Below are positions 24,601 to 33,592 of a stretch of 64,000 nt of DNA, piece by piece (the stretch's first letter is position 1; every line of letters starts with the position of its first letter). The stretch is from NCBI RefSeq assembly GCF_047675955.1, contig NC_132919.1:67002816-67066815 (forward strand), written 5' to 3'. The translations under genes were made by a program, and so were the position numbers. A model generated the notes under the pieces. The model worked only from the letters and a program-made list of their open reading frames with translations. It was not told where the DNA came from and did not search any database. The DNA comes from Chlorocebus sabaeus (Eukaryota > Chordata > Mammalia > Primates > Cercopithecidae).

Positions 24601-27600
24601 GGCCTGAACCATCCTGGCCTTCCCCTGCCCCTGGGACTATTCCTGCTTGTTCTATCTGCCCTCCACCAACAAGCCCCTATGCCAGCCCCCTCCACAGCTG
24701 CCTAGAGGAGCAGCCTGCCAGATCCCTTGCCCCGATGCCGCTCTCTCACCATGCAGCCTCAGGGATGACCCAGCAACCTCTCTGAGCCTCAGATTTTCCC
24801 ACTGAAAATGGTCAGATGACCCCAGGTGCGAGGCCAGGAGGTTGGCTGTGTAGTGGGGCCGTCCTGGGCCTGGAGATTCCGGCAGAGTCTGCCCTGGCAC
24901 CAACAGAATCTCCCTCACTCAGGAGGTCTGTGAGCCATCCCATCGAGCCTGCTTCCTCTCTGTAGAGGCCAAGCCAGCCCCAATTCTGGGGAAAGCCCCA
25001 GCTGACAGGGGAGCAAGGCCAGATACTTTAGGACCCTCCTTGTCTACCACCTCCTGCCGCCTGCTGAGCTCTCACCCCTTCCCCACCGGGTGCAGCTGAA
25101 CTTCAGGGGTGGGCTGTCCCCTGCCCCAGCGGGACACAGGGCTTAGACCAGATAAGCCCCTGGGGCAGTGTCGGGGCAGTGCCGGGGCAGCTGGGGCTGG
25201 GGGCTGGGCATGTCTGGAGGTGGCCCAGGAAGGGGCTGGGAGAGTCCCCAAAAGGCAGTGGGAGAGAGAGAGAGACCACATACCAAGGCATGTTTGCCTG
25301 GCCTGGCCCCATGTGGGGACACAACTCTGTCCCTAGTCTGAGGGAAGAGATGGGTCGGACAAATCTATCTCAGTCCCCAGAATCTCTGTGGCCCTGGCCC
25401 TGGCACCGCCCCAAGCCCAGCTGTAGGCCAATAATGTTCTTTTTTTTTGAGATGGAGTCTCACTCTGTCGCCCAGGCTGTAGTATAGTGGTGCGATCTCA
25501 GCTCAATGCAACCTCTGCCTCCTGGGTTCAAGCAATTCTCTGCCTTAGCCTCCCGAGTAGCTGGGATTATAGGCACCCACCACCACGCCTGCCTAATTTT
25601 TTTGTATTTTTAGTAAAGACAGGATTTCACCTTCTTGTCCAGGCTGGTCTTTAACTCCTGACCTTGTGATCCACCGTTGGCATCCCAAAGTGTTGGGATT
25701 GCAGGTGTGAGCCACCCTGCCTGGCGAATGTTCTTTTTAAAAAATTAATTAATTTTTTTAGAGATGGGATCTCACTATGTTGCCCAGGTTGATCTTGAAC
25801 TCCTGGGCTCAAGCCATCCTCCCGCCTCAGCCTCCCAAAATGCTGGGATTACAGACTTGAGCCTCTGTGTCTGGCCTGAGCCAATGCTCTATCAAAGCCA
25901 AACAGAGTTCCCTGCCTGGCCCTGCTTTGTACCCCTGCCCTGCCTCTGACCTCATCCCATTGTCCCTCCATCCCTGGGGGGAGGGGCCTTTTGGTCTTGA
26001 GGTCACACCAGCCCTCAGTTGACCCTGTGCCCTGCACTTGTCTCTTGCTCCCCTGGCTGCCCAGGCTCTCACATGCTCCAGCTCATTTAATCTCAGCCTG
26101 CCCAGGCTGTCTGGTCCTCATTTTACAAATGCCAGGATGAGGCTCAGGGAGACACCTGGAGGTGACTGACCCAGGGTCATGGCTGGGTGGCTGGGGTGGT
26201 GTGAGGCTGGATCTCACCCTGGGGCTGGAGTTCGGTTGTCACAACAGCTGTGACCGCCTGGCAGGGGTGACCACCCCTTCCACCTGAGTCTCCTCTCTGG
26301 CTGGCCCACCCAGTCTCCTAGACATCTGCTTCAGAGGGACGGTGCCTCGTCCTCTCTGTACCAGATGCGGGGTGCAGAGAGAAAAAGGCAAAGATTCTAC
26401 CGAATACCCAGAAGCACAAATACAGGTGCCTGTGCTCTGCCCCAGACCTACAGACACATAGTCTTAGGAAGGGGGCTAAGGAGCTTTAGGATTCCCAAAT
26501 GCTCCAGGAAATTCGAGAAGGGAGACCATTTCTCCCCACCACCTCCAGGCACAGCCCCTCATGTGCTGACTCCGAACTCCTGCCCTGACCTCCCTCTCCT
26601 CCCCACCCTCACCTGCACGGCCTGCACCTGCCAACCCACGCAGGGCTTTGGCGCCCTCTGCCTCTGGGCCTTTAAGCACACAGTAGACATACACTTATTT
26701 GATCACTGATTTGGCTTTTCAGGTGGGCGACCTTTAGTCCCCTGGAGCAAGGGCTATGCCTGCTTTTTTCCCTGCCCACGGGCTCAACACTCACATTGAA
26801 TGGAAAGGCATCGAAAGGCCTGAGATAAGCTGCTTCATGCCCCCGGCCTCAGTTTTCCCCTTGGTAAAACAGAATTGTTGGGCCAGGAGCGGTGGCTTGT
26901 GCCTATAATCCTATCACTTTGGGAGGCCAAGGTGGGCGGATTGCCTGAGCTCAGGAGTTTCGAGACCAGCCTGGGTAACGTGGTGAAACCCTGTCTCTAC
27001 TCAAATACAAAAGAAATTAGCCGGGCGTCACAGTGTGCGCCTGTAATCCCAGTTACTCGGGAGGCTGAGGCAGGGGATTTGCTTGAACCTGGGAGGCGGA
27101 GGTTGCAGTGGGCCAAGATCGTGCCACTGCACTCCAGCCTGGGCGACACAGCAAAAAACTCTGTCTCTACAAAAAAAAAAAAGAAAAGAAAAACCGGGAT
27201 TGTTGTGAGGATTAAATAAAAGCCCTTTTGAATGTGTTATCATAAGGGTCAATAAGAAGAAGGAAGTGTAAATGTTCCAGCTGAACAGGGCTTTGAGGAA
27301 CTGGATAAACGACCTCTTTGGATCACCTACTGTGACAGGGACATGCCAGAACAGTGGCCTTATGCTCCAGATCTGGGTGGATGGTGTGATTTACCTGTCA
27401 GGTGTCTCACCTGAGGATGTCTTTCTGGAATCTCCTCTCACAAGGAGATACCACCACCTCGTGGGCTGGGTGGCTGCAAACTGGGGAGGAGCCGGAGAGG
27501 CAGGAACTCTGCCTGGGAGTATGTCCCAGCTGGGAGAAACCCCCCCACCCACCCACCCACCTGCCAGCTCCCCCTACCCGCCCCTGGCAATGCGTTGGGT

Positions 27601-29795
27601 GCTCCATTTATCAAGAGGGCAGCGGGATTCCCAGACAATGAGAACATCCAGACGAATTTCCAATGATGGGATTTGACCTACATTTTTGAGAACAGAGCCA
27701 CCTCCTTACAGGGTCATCAATCCCTCTGGGGACAGACTCTGGACAGCTGAGTCCCTCTAGGCAGCCGGGAGGGTGCTTGGGTGAGGCCAAGCCCACAGGC
27801 CAGAGTCCTGCTCATGTAGTTTCTCCCCTGGACCCCGCCTGAGCCTGACAGGTAACCCCTAAATATCCTGGCTCCTGTTTCTCACAGCCAGCCCTCATGC
27901 CAGCACCAGGGCCCAGCACCCTGCCTGGACACTCAGAGATGTTGACCATCGGCTATTTTGCCAGATCTCGGGCTGGACACCTGACATTCGTCATCTAAAG
28001 TCCTCATAGCAGCCTGAGAGATGGGAACTATGAGCATATCCCCATTTTATGAATGAGGAAGTTGTGGTTTAGGGGGCTAAGTGGCTGGCTCAGGTCACAC
28101 AGAAGCAGGGGAGCAGGACCTGCACTAAGGCTGTGCCACCTCAAAGCCACAGTGTGCAGCCTCTAACACCAAAACCGAGCCTGCTCAACTCTCTGGCATG
28201 GCAGGGCTCAGTTTATGCCCCCATCTCGCTCCTGGGAACAAGCTGGGCCCAGCACATATCCTAGCCCTGGCTTCTAGCTGCCTGCCCCAACCTAGGAGAG
28301 AGCCGCAACTTTGGCCACACACACTATAATGTGGCCTTGGCTCTAGTGGGGTATCAGGGCCCCAGGCACAGACCCTGGTCCCCCTGTGGCACCCTGCCGG
28401 CCCATCTTCAAGAGCTGGGGGCGAGCCTTATTCAACTGCCCTCCGCCTTTCTGCAGGAAGAAAACACAAACACCGTTGCAGCACATGCCCACCGTGGAGG
28501 GCTTCTAGGGTGGCGTTTTCAGTAAATGCTGGCCTGGGCAGCTCTCGCAAGAGCTTAGCCCAGAGATTGAGGCGCTCCTCCCCTAGCTGGCTCAGATGAG
28601 CTTCTACGTACCAGGTCTGCGACCTCCTCACCCCTGACCCTAATCACCTCCCCATGTCCTGCTCTCTCCTTGTTCCCAAGGAGTCTGGGTCTCCCCGGGG
28701 GCAGGCATAACCCACACAGCAGCCTGGTGCGAATCAGTAAAAGGGGTCCCAAGGCCAGGTGAGGTGGCTCACGCCTGTAATTCCAGCACTTTGGGAGGCT
28801 GATGAGGCTGGTGGATCACTTGAGGTCAGGAGTTCGAGACCAGTTTGGCCAACATGGTGAAACCCAGTCTCTATTAAAAATACAAAAATTAGCTGGAAGC
28901 GGTGGTGCACGCCTGTAATCCCAGCTACTCAGGAGGCTGAGGCACAAGAATCGCTCCCTCGCTGGGAGGCAGAGGTTGCAGTGAGCCCAGATCATGCTGC
29001 TGCACTCCAGCCTGGGTGACAGAGCGAGACTGTCTGGAAAAAAAAAAAAAAAAAAAAAAAAAAACAGAAAGAAAATGGGGTCCCCCTGCAAGTCAGAATG
29101 TGTGTGGCCCCCTAAGCTCACGGATTGCATTCAGCTCACTTACCCCTTGCCCAGTCACCCTAGTCCAGTGAACAACCAGCCCAACTGTACATGGTAGTTT
29201 TGTCTGACCTGTACCACGCCTCAGCTGCAGGCTCCCTGGGACCACAGGTTTCTGCACTCCCAGAAGCTCCCCGACTTCTCTGGGCCTCAGGCCTAGCCTG
29301 CTTCCAAGTTGGACAGAAGTGAGGGGGTTGCGTGCAGTGGCAGAGAGAGGGCAAGGGTGCGTCTGTGTCTTTCTTCCCATCAGCCCAGAGCAAGAAGTGG
29401 CAGTGCGCTGAGTGAGAGCCCTGCTTTGGGGATCAGTCTTGACTCCGTGCTCAAGTGCTGTGTCACTTGGGGCAGTTACGTTGCCTCTCTGTGCCTGTTT
29501 CTCCATCTGCGAGATGGGAATAACAGCCCCACCTCTGGGAGCTGTGTTGAAGATTAAATAATTACACGTAAAGGAGTGCCTGCTGCAAAAAGGCCTAGTC
29601 AATAATTACAATTTCTCTACCTTGTTCTTTCTGTTGTCGTTGTTGTGTGAGACAGAATCTCACTCTGTAGCCCAGGTTGGAGTGCAGTGGTGCAACCATA
29701 GCTCACTGCAGCCTTGAACTCTTGGACTCAAGCGATCCTGCAGCCTCAGCCTCCCGAGTAGCTGGGACTACAGGTGCGCATCACCATGCTTGTGT

Positions 29796-29828
<33 letters not shown>

Positions 29829-32800
29829 TAGAGACGGGGGTCTCACGATGTTGCCCAGGCTAGTCTCAAACTCCTGGTATCAAGCAATCCCCTAACCTTG
29901 GCCACTGTGAGCCAATGCACCTAGCCTAATTTCTCCAGCTTCTAATTCCTTCCCAACCACTGTAACTCTTCCTCTGTCCCAGCCGCACCCCCACCCTCGC
30001 CCCCATCAAGCCAGGAATCCTCAGCACGTAAAGCCCTTTCCCATCACCACCTCCTGGTAGTAGGTGGGACTGAGATATGTTACCATCCTGATTTTAGGCA
30101 ACAGGAAACTGGGGCTCCGAAAAGTCAAGCGACCAGCCCAAAGCCACAGCGGCTCAGCGCTCCAGGCCCTGCCAGCCAGCATGTGCCCCTGGACTTGATA
30201 CATGACCAGAGATCTTGCTGCCAGCTCAACACCAGTTGGGCCTGAAGTTCCAAACCAGGGCAGTAAGTTAAGGCAAAACCCAAGCAGTGCTCTGCTAGGG
30301 TACTTCTGGCTAGGACACGCACAGGCTCAAGTTCGCACTGGATCCACCATCAGACCCCGTGGCTCTGAGGCCAAAAACGCTCTAACCCCGGGATAAATGC
30401 CAGGCAGGAGATTGAGGGTTTGCCATATCTCCTTCCCATTAGGGAAAATATTCTGGATGTGTCTTTTTGTCTCCTTGCTCTGGGTGGAGTTGGGAGACTG
30501 CCTCCTGGACCCAAATCCAGAGAGCCCTGGAGGCAGAACTGGGAAGTGCCCTGGTGTGGAGAAAACTCCCAACTCCACTGCTTAAGATCTGTTTGACTTC
30601 GGGCAATTTACTTCATCCCTCTGAGCCTTAGTTTGCTCATCTGCAAAATGGGGCTGACCAGAGTTATAAGCTGCCGGGCACGGTGGCTCACGCCTGTAAT
30701 CCCAGCACTTTGGGAGGCTGAGGTGGGCGGATCACCTGAGGTCGGGAGTTCGAGACCAGCCTGACCAACGTGGAGAAACCCCATCTCTACTAAAAATACA
30801 AAAAATTAGCCAGGCGTGGTGGTGCACGCCTGTAATCCCAGCTACTCGGGACGCTGAGGCAGGAGAATCGCTTGAACCCAGGAGGTGGAGGTTAGGGTGA
30901 GTAGAGATCACACCATTGCACTCCAGCCTGGACAACAAGAGTGAAACTCCACCACCACACACACACATACACAAAGTTACAAGCCTTACAGAGTTGTGAG
31001 AAATAAGTGATGTAAAGTGCATACAAAGCTTGGCAGAGTGGCCCATAGAAGTTCACAGCTTTGGGACCTCAGGGGAAATTGAGGCACAGATAAGACAAGG
31101 CCCCAAACAAGTCCCTTGAGGAGGTTGCCACGAGGGCCCTAGGAAGTCTCAGTCCCAGAAGACCCCAAAATTGGAGATAATCACTGCCTGGCAGATCCAC
31201 GGAACTCCATTTCCTCCCCCCAGGCTCTCAGACACCCCTCAGAAGTATCTGGAATCGGTGGATCACACACACAACTCACATGCACCCACTCACCTGCAGA
31301 ACACAGAGACCCCCAACCTAACCAGTTCAACTGCACCCATCCTGACCTTCCCACGCAGCTGCAGACACCACCACAGCCCAGAACCTCCTACCCTTTGCCG
31401 CCTCTGTCTCTGCTCAGAAAGGGTCCGGCTGAAGGAGCGACCTGTCCAGTTGGAATACCTGACTTTTCATCCCTACCTGACTCCAGGCTTTCCCTCGTCT
31501 CTGTCCCCTGATCCCCACGGTGGCATCCCTCCATGACTCAATCTGCATATCCCTTAAAGCACAAGCCAGAGTCCCAGCAGTCGGGTGGACCATCAGTTCC
31601 TCCACAGTGTAACCACAGGGTTCACAGTTCACAGGTAGCGAGTGACACCAGGCAAGACAGCCAGACTCAGTGGCCAGGACACCCCATCCCTGGCCCTGGG
31701 ACCACGCACCTCCCAGGGAGCCTGGGCAGTCACTGAAAGCAGCTTCCACCCACCACCCCACCCCCAGTGCCCGCGGGCCTCGGACCATTAGCCCCCTCCC
31801 CCTGCCCCTCTGCACGGCCCTGAGTGATGGTCCATCTATTATGCATGCTCCCTTCCTGCTCCATCCATTTCATCAGTATTCCCCGCCCCTGTACCACCCC
31901 GCATCCCCCTCTGCTCCCCTCCCTTAAGGGCTTTTAACCAAGTACATTAGGCAGGGCCAGATGCCAGTCTGACAGATGTCCGTAATGTTAGCCTCCGTTT
32001 CCCTCCTTCCTCCCTCTGCCCAGCCCAATTTACCTCCCACCACTCCCAGCTGCCAAAACTTTCCAGGCCTCAGTTGTACCCCTCCTCTGGGTCTCTCCCC
32101 TACACCTCCTGTTTGTGCCGGGCCTTTGCCATCCAACCCGCCCTCTGCTGCCCTGTTGGCCTGGCTCACTTTCAGCTCCAGCTCTTGGAGCACTGAGGCG
32201 TGCTGAATGAATATTCCATCTGGGTGATTATTATTCACATGATATTAATTAATTATTAATTGCAATTAATCTCCTTCATGCCTAACCTTCCTCTGGGAGG
32301 CAGGTGGGGCCTGGCAGCTGAAAGAGACAGTGGGCAGGCAGGTAGAGCTGGCTTGGGGCCTCGAGTTATTTTCCAAGGCCCCACCTTCAGCCAGGACAGG
32401 AAGGAGAACAACAAGCCTATCTGGGCACTGTGTGGAAACTGAGGCAGCAGCAAGCACTAAGCTGTTCCAAGAAAGCCCACTGAGGTGGCTGTGATGAGAA
32501 CCTGGGAACCCTAATCCCTGACTGGAATCTGGGCTGCCTCTCCCTGCCCCCCACTTGCCCTATCCAAGCCCTGTTTTGAGCAGAACCACTAGCTTTGGCG
32601 AGAGCGAAGCAGGGGGCCATTGGAAGGCTGACCCAAAGCGGGCCTGAGACCTAGGCATTAGGGGTCCCTGAACACTGAGGACAGGGGGCCTGCAATAATG
32701 GGAGGGGGCCTTGGGGTTGGGCAGTCCTGGGATCCCCACCAGTGGGCTCCAGCACCCACCTGATAGCCCACTGTACGGAAGGGGACTCTGCGGGGCAGCT

Positions 32801-33592
32801 GCTGAGGAGGGCTCCAGCCCTGGCTACCCCGTGGGCTCTCACGGGCTCTAAGGCCTGCTTTAGCCCCTGGCCTCACCACCCAGCCCCACTCACCGGGCCC
32901 CCTGGTGGCTCCTGGCGGACCCTGGTGTCCAGTTGCTGCTTTCGGACCTCTCCCCCGGAGCTCTCCCTGACCAGACGGCTGGGTTCCGTGACCTCAGGGG
33001 CTCCTGGGCCCCCCAGCTGGGGTAAGCGCCCCCATCGGAGAGCTCCAGCAGAACCTTGGGTCCCAAGACCTGGGGAAACAAGGCCATGGCTGCAGGCAGC
33101 TGCCCATCCTGGGGCAGGAGACTTGGGAAAGGGGTGGACATGCTGCATCCCCCACTCTGGTGTGGCCCCTGGAGCCCTGGGGCGATCCGGGTGGGGAGGA
33201 TCTGGCTGCCCTGCAGAGGCAAGAGCCCGCGGGGAGGGGGCCAGGAGCTTTACGCCCGCCCAACCGTCACGACTGCCCCCCCATCCGCCCAAACCCGCAG
33301 AGACCTGCAGAGCTGGCCGGTCGGCGGCAGGGGCAGGGACGCGGTGGGCCTGGCCAGCTGGGGACAGGTGGGTGGACGCACCTTTCCTGCTCTCCTGCTC
33401 CCCCACCCTCCCGCGCTCCGGACCGGCTGTCACCCTGAGCACTGCAGGAAAAGGTGGCTGCAGCAGCAAGCGCCGCACATCTCGGGGCGGGGGCAGGGAG
33501 GGGGCACCGGGACCAGGTGGGGGTCACTCACCAGGCGGAGGGAGCAGCGGCAGCAGCAGAGCCGCGAACGCCCAGCGCCGCAGCAGCCTCAT
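12661..33592 (-). CDS. ADAM11: ADAM11, complete coding region in 27 spliced exons
   Basis: This is a type I membrane protein of the ADAM family, known as a non-catalytic neuronal adhesion or ligand-binding member related to ADAM22/23. Every junction follows the GT/AG rule with continuous phase, and the spliced frame is 2310 nt, 769 residues, equal to the human length I recall. Order by residue: signal peptide about 1-22; prodomain to the furin site RRKR 222-225; metalloprotease-like domain about 240-437, where the expected HExxHxxxxxH is replaced by Q372, T373, Q376 and W382, so no zinc site; disintegrin domain about 444-535 with the loop CREAVNEC from C503; Cys-rich region; EGF-like segment C686-C709; membrane span about 735-756; 11-residue tail. 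N-glycosylation sequons are at N96, N163, N605 and N673. The start is the ATG at 33592 in a CpG island, followed by a hydrophobic leader. Several residues differ from human as I remember it, fitting a monkey orthologue. Confidence 0.96.
13140..13188 (-). CDS. ADAM11: ADAM11 alternative C-terminal exon (intron-retained tail)
   Basis: Reading through the micro-exon donor gives the tail KNIRRGRYDPTQQGAV and a total of 774 residues instead of 769. Both endings are open in this genome. Which is used is not decidable from sequence; the 769-residue form is the one I recall for human. Confidence 0.6.
13171..13188 (-). CDS. ADAM11: ADAM11 exon 26, 18-nt micro-exon (residues 759-764)
   Basis: The coding is KNIRRG, a basic stop-transfer segment just inside the membrane. 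The acceptor is CTGCAG and the donor GTACGA. If the donor is skipped, translation reads on to a TGA at 13140-13142 (alternative tail RYDPTQQGAV). Confidence 0.88.
13370..13480 (+). mobile_element. MIR in ADAM11 intron 25
   Basis: GGTTCCAGTTCTGACTCCAC, then ATGTGACCTTGGGC and CCTCTGAACATTAAG, the sense MIR core in degenerate form. Confidence 0.65.
13685..13773. repeat. Pyrimidine tract (TTTC/CTTT)n
   Basis: About 85 bases almost purely C and T, grown from the tail of the adjacent minus-strand Alu. Confidence 0.85.
13774..14058 (-). mobile_element. Alu in ADAM11 intron 25
   Basis: Minus-strand Alu lacking part of its usual start. It contains a 14-bp duplication GCAATGGCGCGATC repeated at 13798-13825. 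Confidence 0.9.
14226..14316 (-). CDS. ADAM11: ADAM11 exon 25 (residues 729-758, transmembrane)
   Basis: The exon encodes a hydrophobic span, NIIIGSIAGAVLVAAIVLGG, then TGWGF. The donor is GTAAGA. Confidence 0.95.
14402..14516 (-). CDS. ADAM11: ADAM11 exon 24 (residues 691-728, EGF-like and stalk)
   Basis: The exon encodes VCSNEGKCICQPDWTGKDC, completing the EGF-like module, then a Pro/Thr stalk. The donor is GTGAGG. Confidence 0.95.
14605..14773 (-). CDS. ADAM11: ADAM11 exon 23 (residues 634-690, Cys-rich to EGF-like)
   Basis: The exon encodes DGTACGPNMLCLDHRCLP, the sequon N673 and CSHHG, where the EGF-like module begins. The donor is GTGACT. Confidence 0.95.
14866..14985 (-). CDS. ADAM11: ADAM11 exon 22 (residues 594-633, Cys-rich)
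   Basis: The exon encodes DVLCGFLLCVNVSGAPRLGD and on to GKELDC, with a sequon at N605. The donor GTGCTG is atypical but is required to keep the frame into exon 23. Confidence 0.94.
15202..15301 (-). CDS. ADAM11: ADAM11 exon 21 (residues 561-593, Cys-rich)
   Basis: The exon encodes a segment with RFCYEKLNVEGTERGSCG and WVQC. The acceptor is CCACAG and the donor GTGAGTA. Confidence 0.95.
15528..15591 (-). CDS. ADAM11: ADAM11 exon 20 (residues 540-560, Cys-rich)
   Basis: The exon encodes GRCYGGRCKTRDRQCQALWG and then H, the ADAM Cys-rich domain signature. The donor is GTGAGTC. Confidence 0.95.
15695..15745 (-). CDS. ADAM11: ADAM11 exon 19 (residues 523-539)
   Basis: The exon encodes CPPNLHKLDGYYCDHEQ at the end of the disintegrin domain. 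The donor is GTATGA. Confidence 0.95.
16282..16362 (-). CDS. ADAM11: ADAM11 exon 18 (residues 496-522, disintegrin loop)
   Basis: The exon encodes YEPRGVSCREAVNECDIAE and the rest of the integrin-type loop between C503 and C510. The acceptor is TCTCTAG. The donor GTCCGC is poor, but frame and family sequence require it. Confidence 0.94.
16836..16928 (-). CDS. ADAM11: ADAM11 exon 17 (residues 465-495, disintegrin)
   Basis: The exon is Cys-rich disintegrin sequence, including NCCKKCTLTHDAMCSDGLCC. The acceptor is CCTCAG and the donor GTAAGG. Confidence 0.96.
17047..17118 (-). CDS. ADAM11: ADAM11 exon 16 (residues 441-464, disintegrin start)
   Basis: The exon encodes ECGNGFVEAGEECDCGS, the hallmark beginning of a disintegrin domain. 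It is phase 0 at both ends, with donor GTGAGCG. Confidence 0.96.
17201..17300 (-). CDS. ADAM11: ADAM11 exon 15 (residues 407-440)
   Basis: The exon encodes the end of the metalloprotease-like domain (FSRCSIDEYNQFLQ, then SCLFNKPLK). The acceptor is ATCCAG and the donor GTACCA. Confidence 0.95.
17761..17812 (-). CDS. ADAM11: ADAM11 exon 14 (residues 390-406)
   Basis: The exon encodes GDCKCPDIWLGCIMEDT, with the Met following the active-site helix (Met-turn equivalent). The donor is GTGAGTT. Confidence 0.94.
17930..18020 (-). CDS. ADAM11: ADAM11 exon 13 (residues 360-389, degenerate active-site helix)
   Basis: The exon encodes YGNMGAMAVTLAQTLGQNLG and then MMWNKHRSSA. Where active ADAMs have HExGHxxGxxHD, this has QTLGQNLGMMWN, so the zinc ligands and catalytic Glu are absent. 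The donor GTATCC is weak. Confidence 0.95.
18133..18217 (-). CDS. ADAM11: ADAM11 exon 12 (residues 331-359)
   Basis: The exon encodes SGRTFQSTSSGAAYVGGICS and then LSRGGGVNE, ahead of the former active-site helix. The donor is GTGAGC. The Arg in LSRGGG replaces a His I recall in human. Confidence 0.94.
18417..18689 (-). mobile_element. Alu in ADAM11 intron 11
   Basis: Poly(T) start, head complement CATCGCGCCTGGCC at the end. Confidence 0.94.
19077..19243 (-). CDS. ADAM11: ADAM11 exon 11 (residues 276-330)
   Basis: The exon encodes the core of the metalloprotease-like domain, including IVLVAMETWADGDKI and DATHLF. The acceptor is ACCCAG, the donor GTGAGT and the exit phase 2. Confidence 0.95.
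19413..19484 (-). CDS. ADAM11: ADAM11 exon 10 (residues 252-275)
   Basis: The exon encodes FEQMRQSVVLTSNFAKSVVN and then LADV in the metalloprotease-like domain. It is phase 0 at both ends, with donor GTAAGC. Confidence 0.95.
19570..19644 (-). CDS. ADAM11: ADAM11 exon 9 (residues 227-251, metalloprotease-like domain start)
   Basis: The exon encodes the sequence containing KYVELIVINDHQL, the first beta strand of the reprolysin-like fold. It is phase 0 at both ends, with donor GTGAGTG. Confidence 0.95.
20038..20105 (-). CDS. ADAM11: ADAM11 exon 8 (residues 204-226, furin site)
   Basis: The exon ends in RPRLRRKRQ. RRKR at 222-225 is the proprotein-convertase site separating prodomain and mature ectodomain. 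The acceptor is CCACAG and the donor GTACGG. Confidence 0.95.
20171..20237 (-). CDS. ADAM11: ADAM11 exon 7 (residues 182-203, prodomain)
   Basis: The exon encodes GPLPHLIYRTPLLPDPLGC and then REL, with the single prodomain Cys near its end. The donor is GTAAGGG and the exit phase is 1. Confidence 0.94.
20672..20747 (-). CDS. ADAM11: ADAM11 exon 6 (residues 156-181, prodomain)
   Basis: The exon encodes HGVFSDGNLTYIVEPQDMAG and then PWGAPQ, with a sequon at N163. The acceptor is CCACAG and the donor GTAAGC. Confidence 0.95.
20834..20919 (-). CDS. ADAM11: ADAM11 exon 5 (residues 128-155, prodomain)
   Basis: The exon begins GAGDHCYYQGKLRGN and ends STCQGL, a typical ADAM prodomain segment (HCYYQG). 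The donor is GTGAGTA. Residue 143 is Leu, where I recall Pro in human. Confidence 0.95.
21172..21957 (-). mobile_element. Three minus-strand Alus, one nested, in ADAM11 intron 4
   Basis: 21172-21345 is cut by the copy at 21355-21652; TAATTTTTCT occurs on both sides of the insertion. A third copy, 21672-21957, follows with a (TTTA)n/(TTTG)n start. Confidence 0.9.
22030..22115 (-). mobile_element. MIR fragment in ADAM11 intron 4
   Basis: GCATTTATTTAGCACCTACC, then ATGTGCCCAGCACTG and ATCTCATTTAATCATG, the complement of the MIR 3' part. Confidence 0.8.
22769..22835 (-). CDS. ADAM11: ADAM11 exon 4 (residues 105-127, prodomain)
   Basis: The exon encodes HHLLSSQYVERHFSREGTTQ and then HST. The acceptor is TCTCAG and the donor GTGAGTG. 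It ends in phase 0. Confidence 0.95.
23023..23099 (-). CDS. ADAM11: ADAM11 exon 3 (residues 80-104, prodomain)
   Basis: The exon encodes PVHLAQVSFVIPAFNSNFT and the following LDLELN, with a sequon at N96. A GTGAGT inside the exon at V86-S87 resembles a donor, but the frame and the family sequence continue through it. The true donor is GTGAGTG at 23022. Confidence 0.94.
23811..23850 (+). promoter_or_regulatory. RFX X-box next to a YY1-type site in ADAM11 intron 2
   Basis: GTTGCCACGGCAAC at 23811-23824 is a near-palindromic X-box (RFX-family site). AAGATGGCGGC at 23840-23850 matches the YY1 core with flanks. The bases around them are CpG-containing and non-repetitive. The match is direct; function is inferred. 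Confidence 0.5.
24140..24335 (-). mobile_element. MIR in ADAM11 intron 2
   Basis: CCGAGCACTTCTTGTGTGCC through AACTTGCCCAAGGTCACACA, a nearly complete minus-strand MIR. Confidence 0.9.
25440..25877 (-). mobile_element. Alu and Alu monomer in ADAM11 intron 2
   Basis: 25440-25727 is a full Alu with target duplication AATGTTCTTTTT on both sides. 25750-25877 is a single-arm fragment. Confidence 0.92.
26090..26185 (-). mobile_element. MIR fragment
   Basis: CTCATTTTACAAATGCCAGG and GAGGCTCAGGGAGA match the minus-strand MIR core, degenerate. Confidence 0.6.
26845..27235 (+). mobile_element. MIR split by a plus-strand Alu (26881-27195)
   Basis: CCTCAGTTTTCCCCTTGGTA before the Alu and ATTGTTGTGAGGATTAAATA after it are consecutive parts of one sense MIR. 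ATTGTTG is repeated at both borders. Confidence 0.85.
27925..28115 (-). mobile_element. MIR
   Basis: CCCCATTTTATGAATGAGGA, then GGCTCAGGTCACACAG, minus-strand MIR core. Confidence 0.7.
28753..29064 (+). mobile_element. Alu in ADAM11 intron 2
   Basis: The head is GGCCAGGTGAGGTGGCTCAC and the tail has 24 or more A. Confidence 0.94.
29430..29610 (+). mobile_element. MIR
   Basis: TGTGTCACTTGGGGCAGTTA, TCTCCATCTGCGAGATGGG and GAAGATTAAATAATTACACG form a sense MIR. Confidence 0.85.
29646..29928 (-). mobile_element. Alu with inner 29-T tract
   Basis: Old minus-strand Alu. The mid-element T-run at 29799-29827 has expanded. Confidence 0.9.
30060..30185 (-). mobile_element. MIR
   Basis: TGATTTTAGGCAACAGGAAA followed by CTGGGGCTCCGAAAAGTCAA, minus-strand MIR. 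Confidence 0.7.
30570..31055 (+). mobile_element. MIR split by a plus-strand Alu (30673-30965)
   Basis: Sense MIR (CTTCGGGCAATTTACTTCAT, TCATCTGCAAAATGGGG) continues after the Alu as GAGTTGTGAGAAATAAGTGA. The insertion shows AGTTATAAGC against AGTTACAAGC. The Alu tail became (CA)n at 30957-30975. Confidence 0.87.
32205..32275. promoter_or_regulatory. AT-rich homeodomain-type cluster in ADAM11 intron 2
   Basis: This short AT-rich island in otherwise GC-rich unique sequence has repeated ATTAAT/TAATTA cores at 32244-32270, plus GAATATTC just upstream. Such clusters are typical of homeodomain-bound neural enhancers. It is not an Alu, MIR or simple repeat. Confidence 0.35.
32894..33069 (-). CDS. 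ADAM11: ADAM11 exon 2 (residues 21-79, prodomain start)
   Basis: The acceptor is CCCCAG and the donor GTGAGTG. The exon encodes the Gly/Pro-rich N-terminal part of the prodomain, including the run LVRESSGGEVRKQQLDTR. It ends in phase 0. Confidence 0.94.

Larger units (their letters stand above)
23100..32893 (-). other. ADAM11 intron 2 (9.8 kb)
   Basis: This is the largest ADAM11 intron. It contains Alus (25440-25877, 26881-27195, 28753-29064, 29646-29928, 30673-30965), several MIRs, and unique stretches at about 23100-24130, 24330-25430 and 31080-32890. Two possible regulatory clusters are listed separately. No exon-like coding sequence was recognised inside it. Confidence 0.8.
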
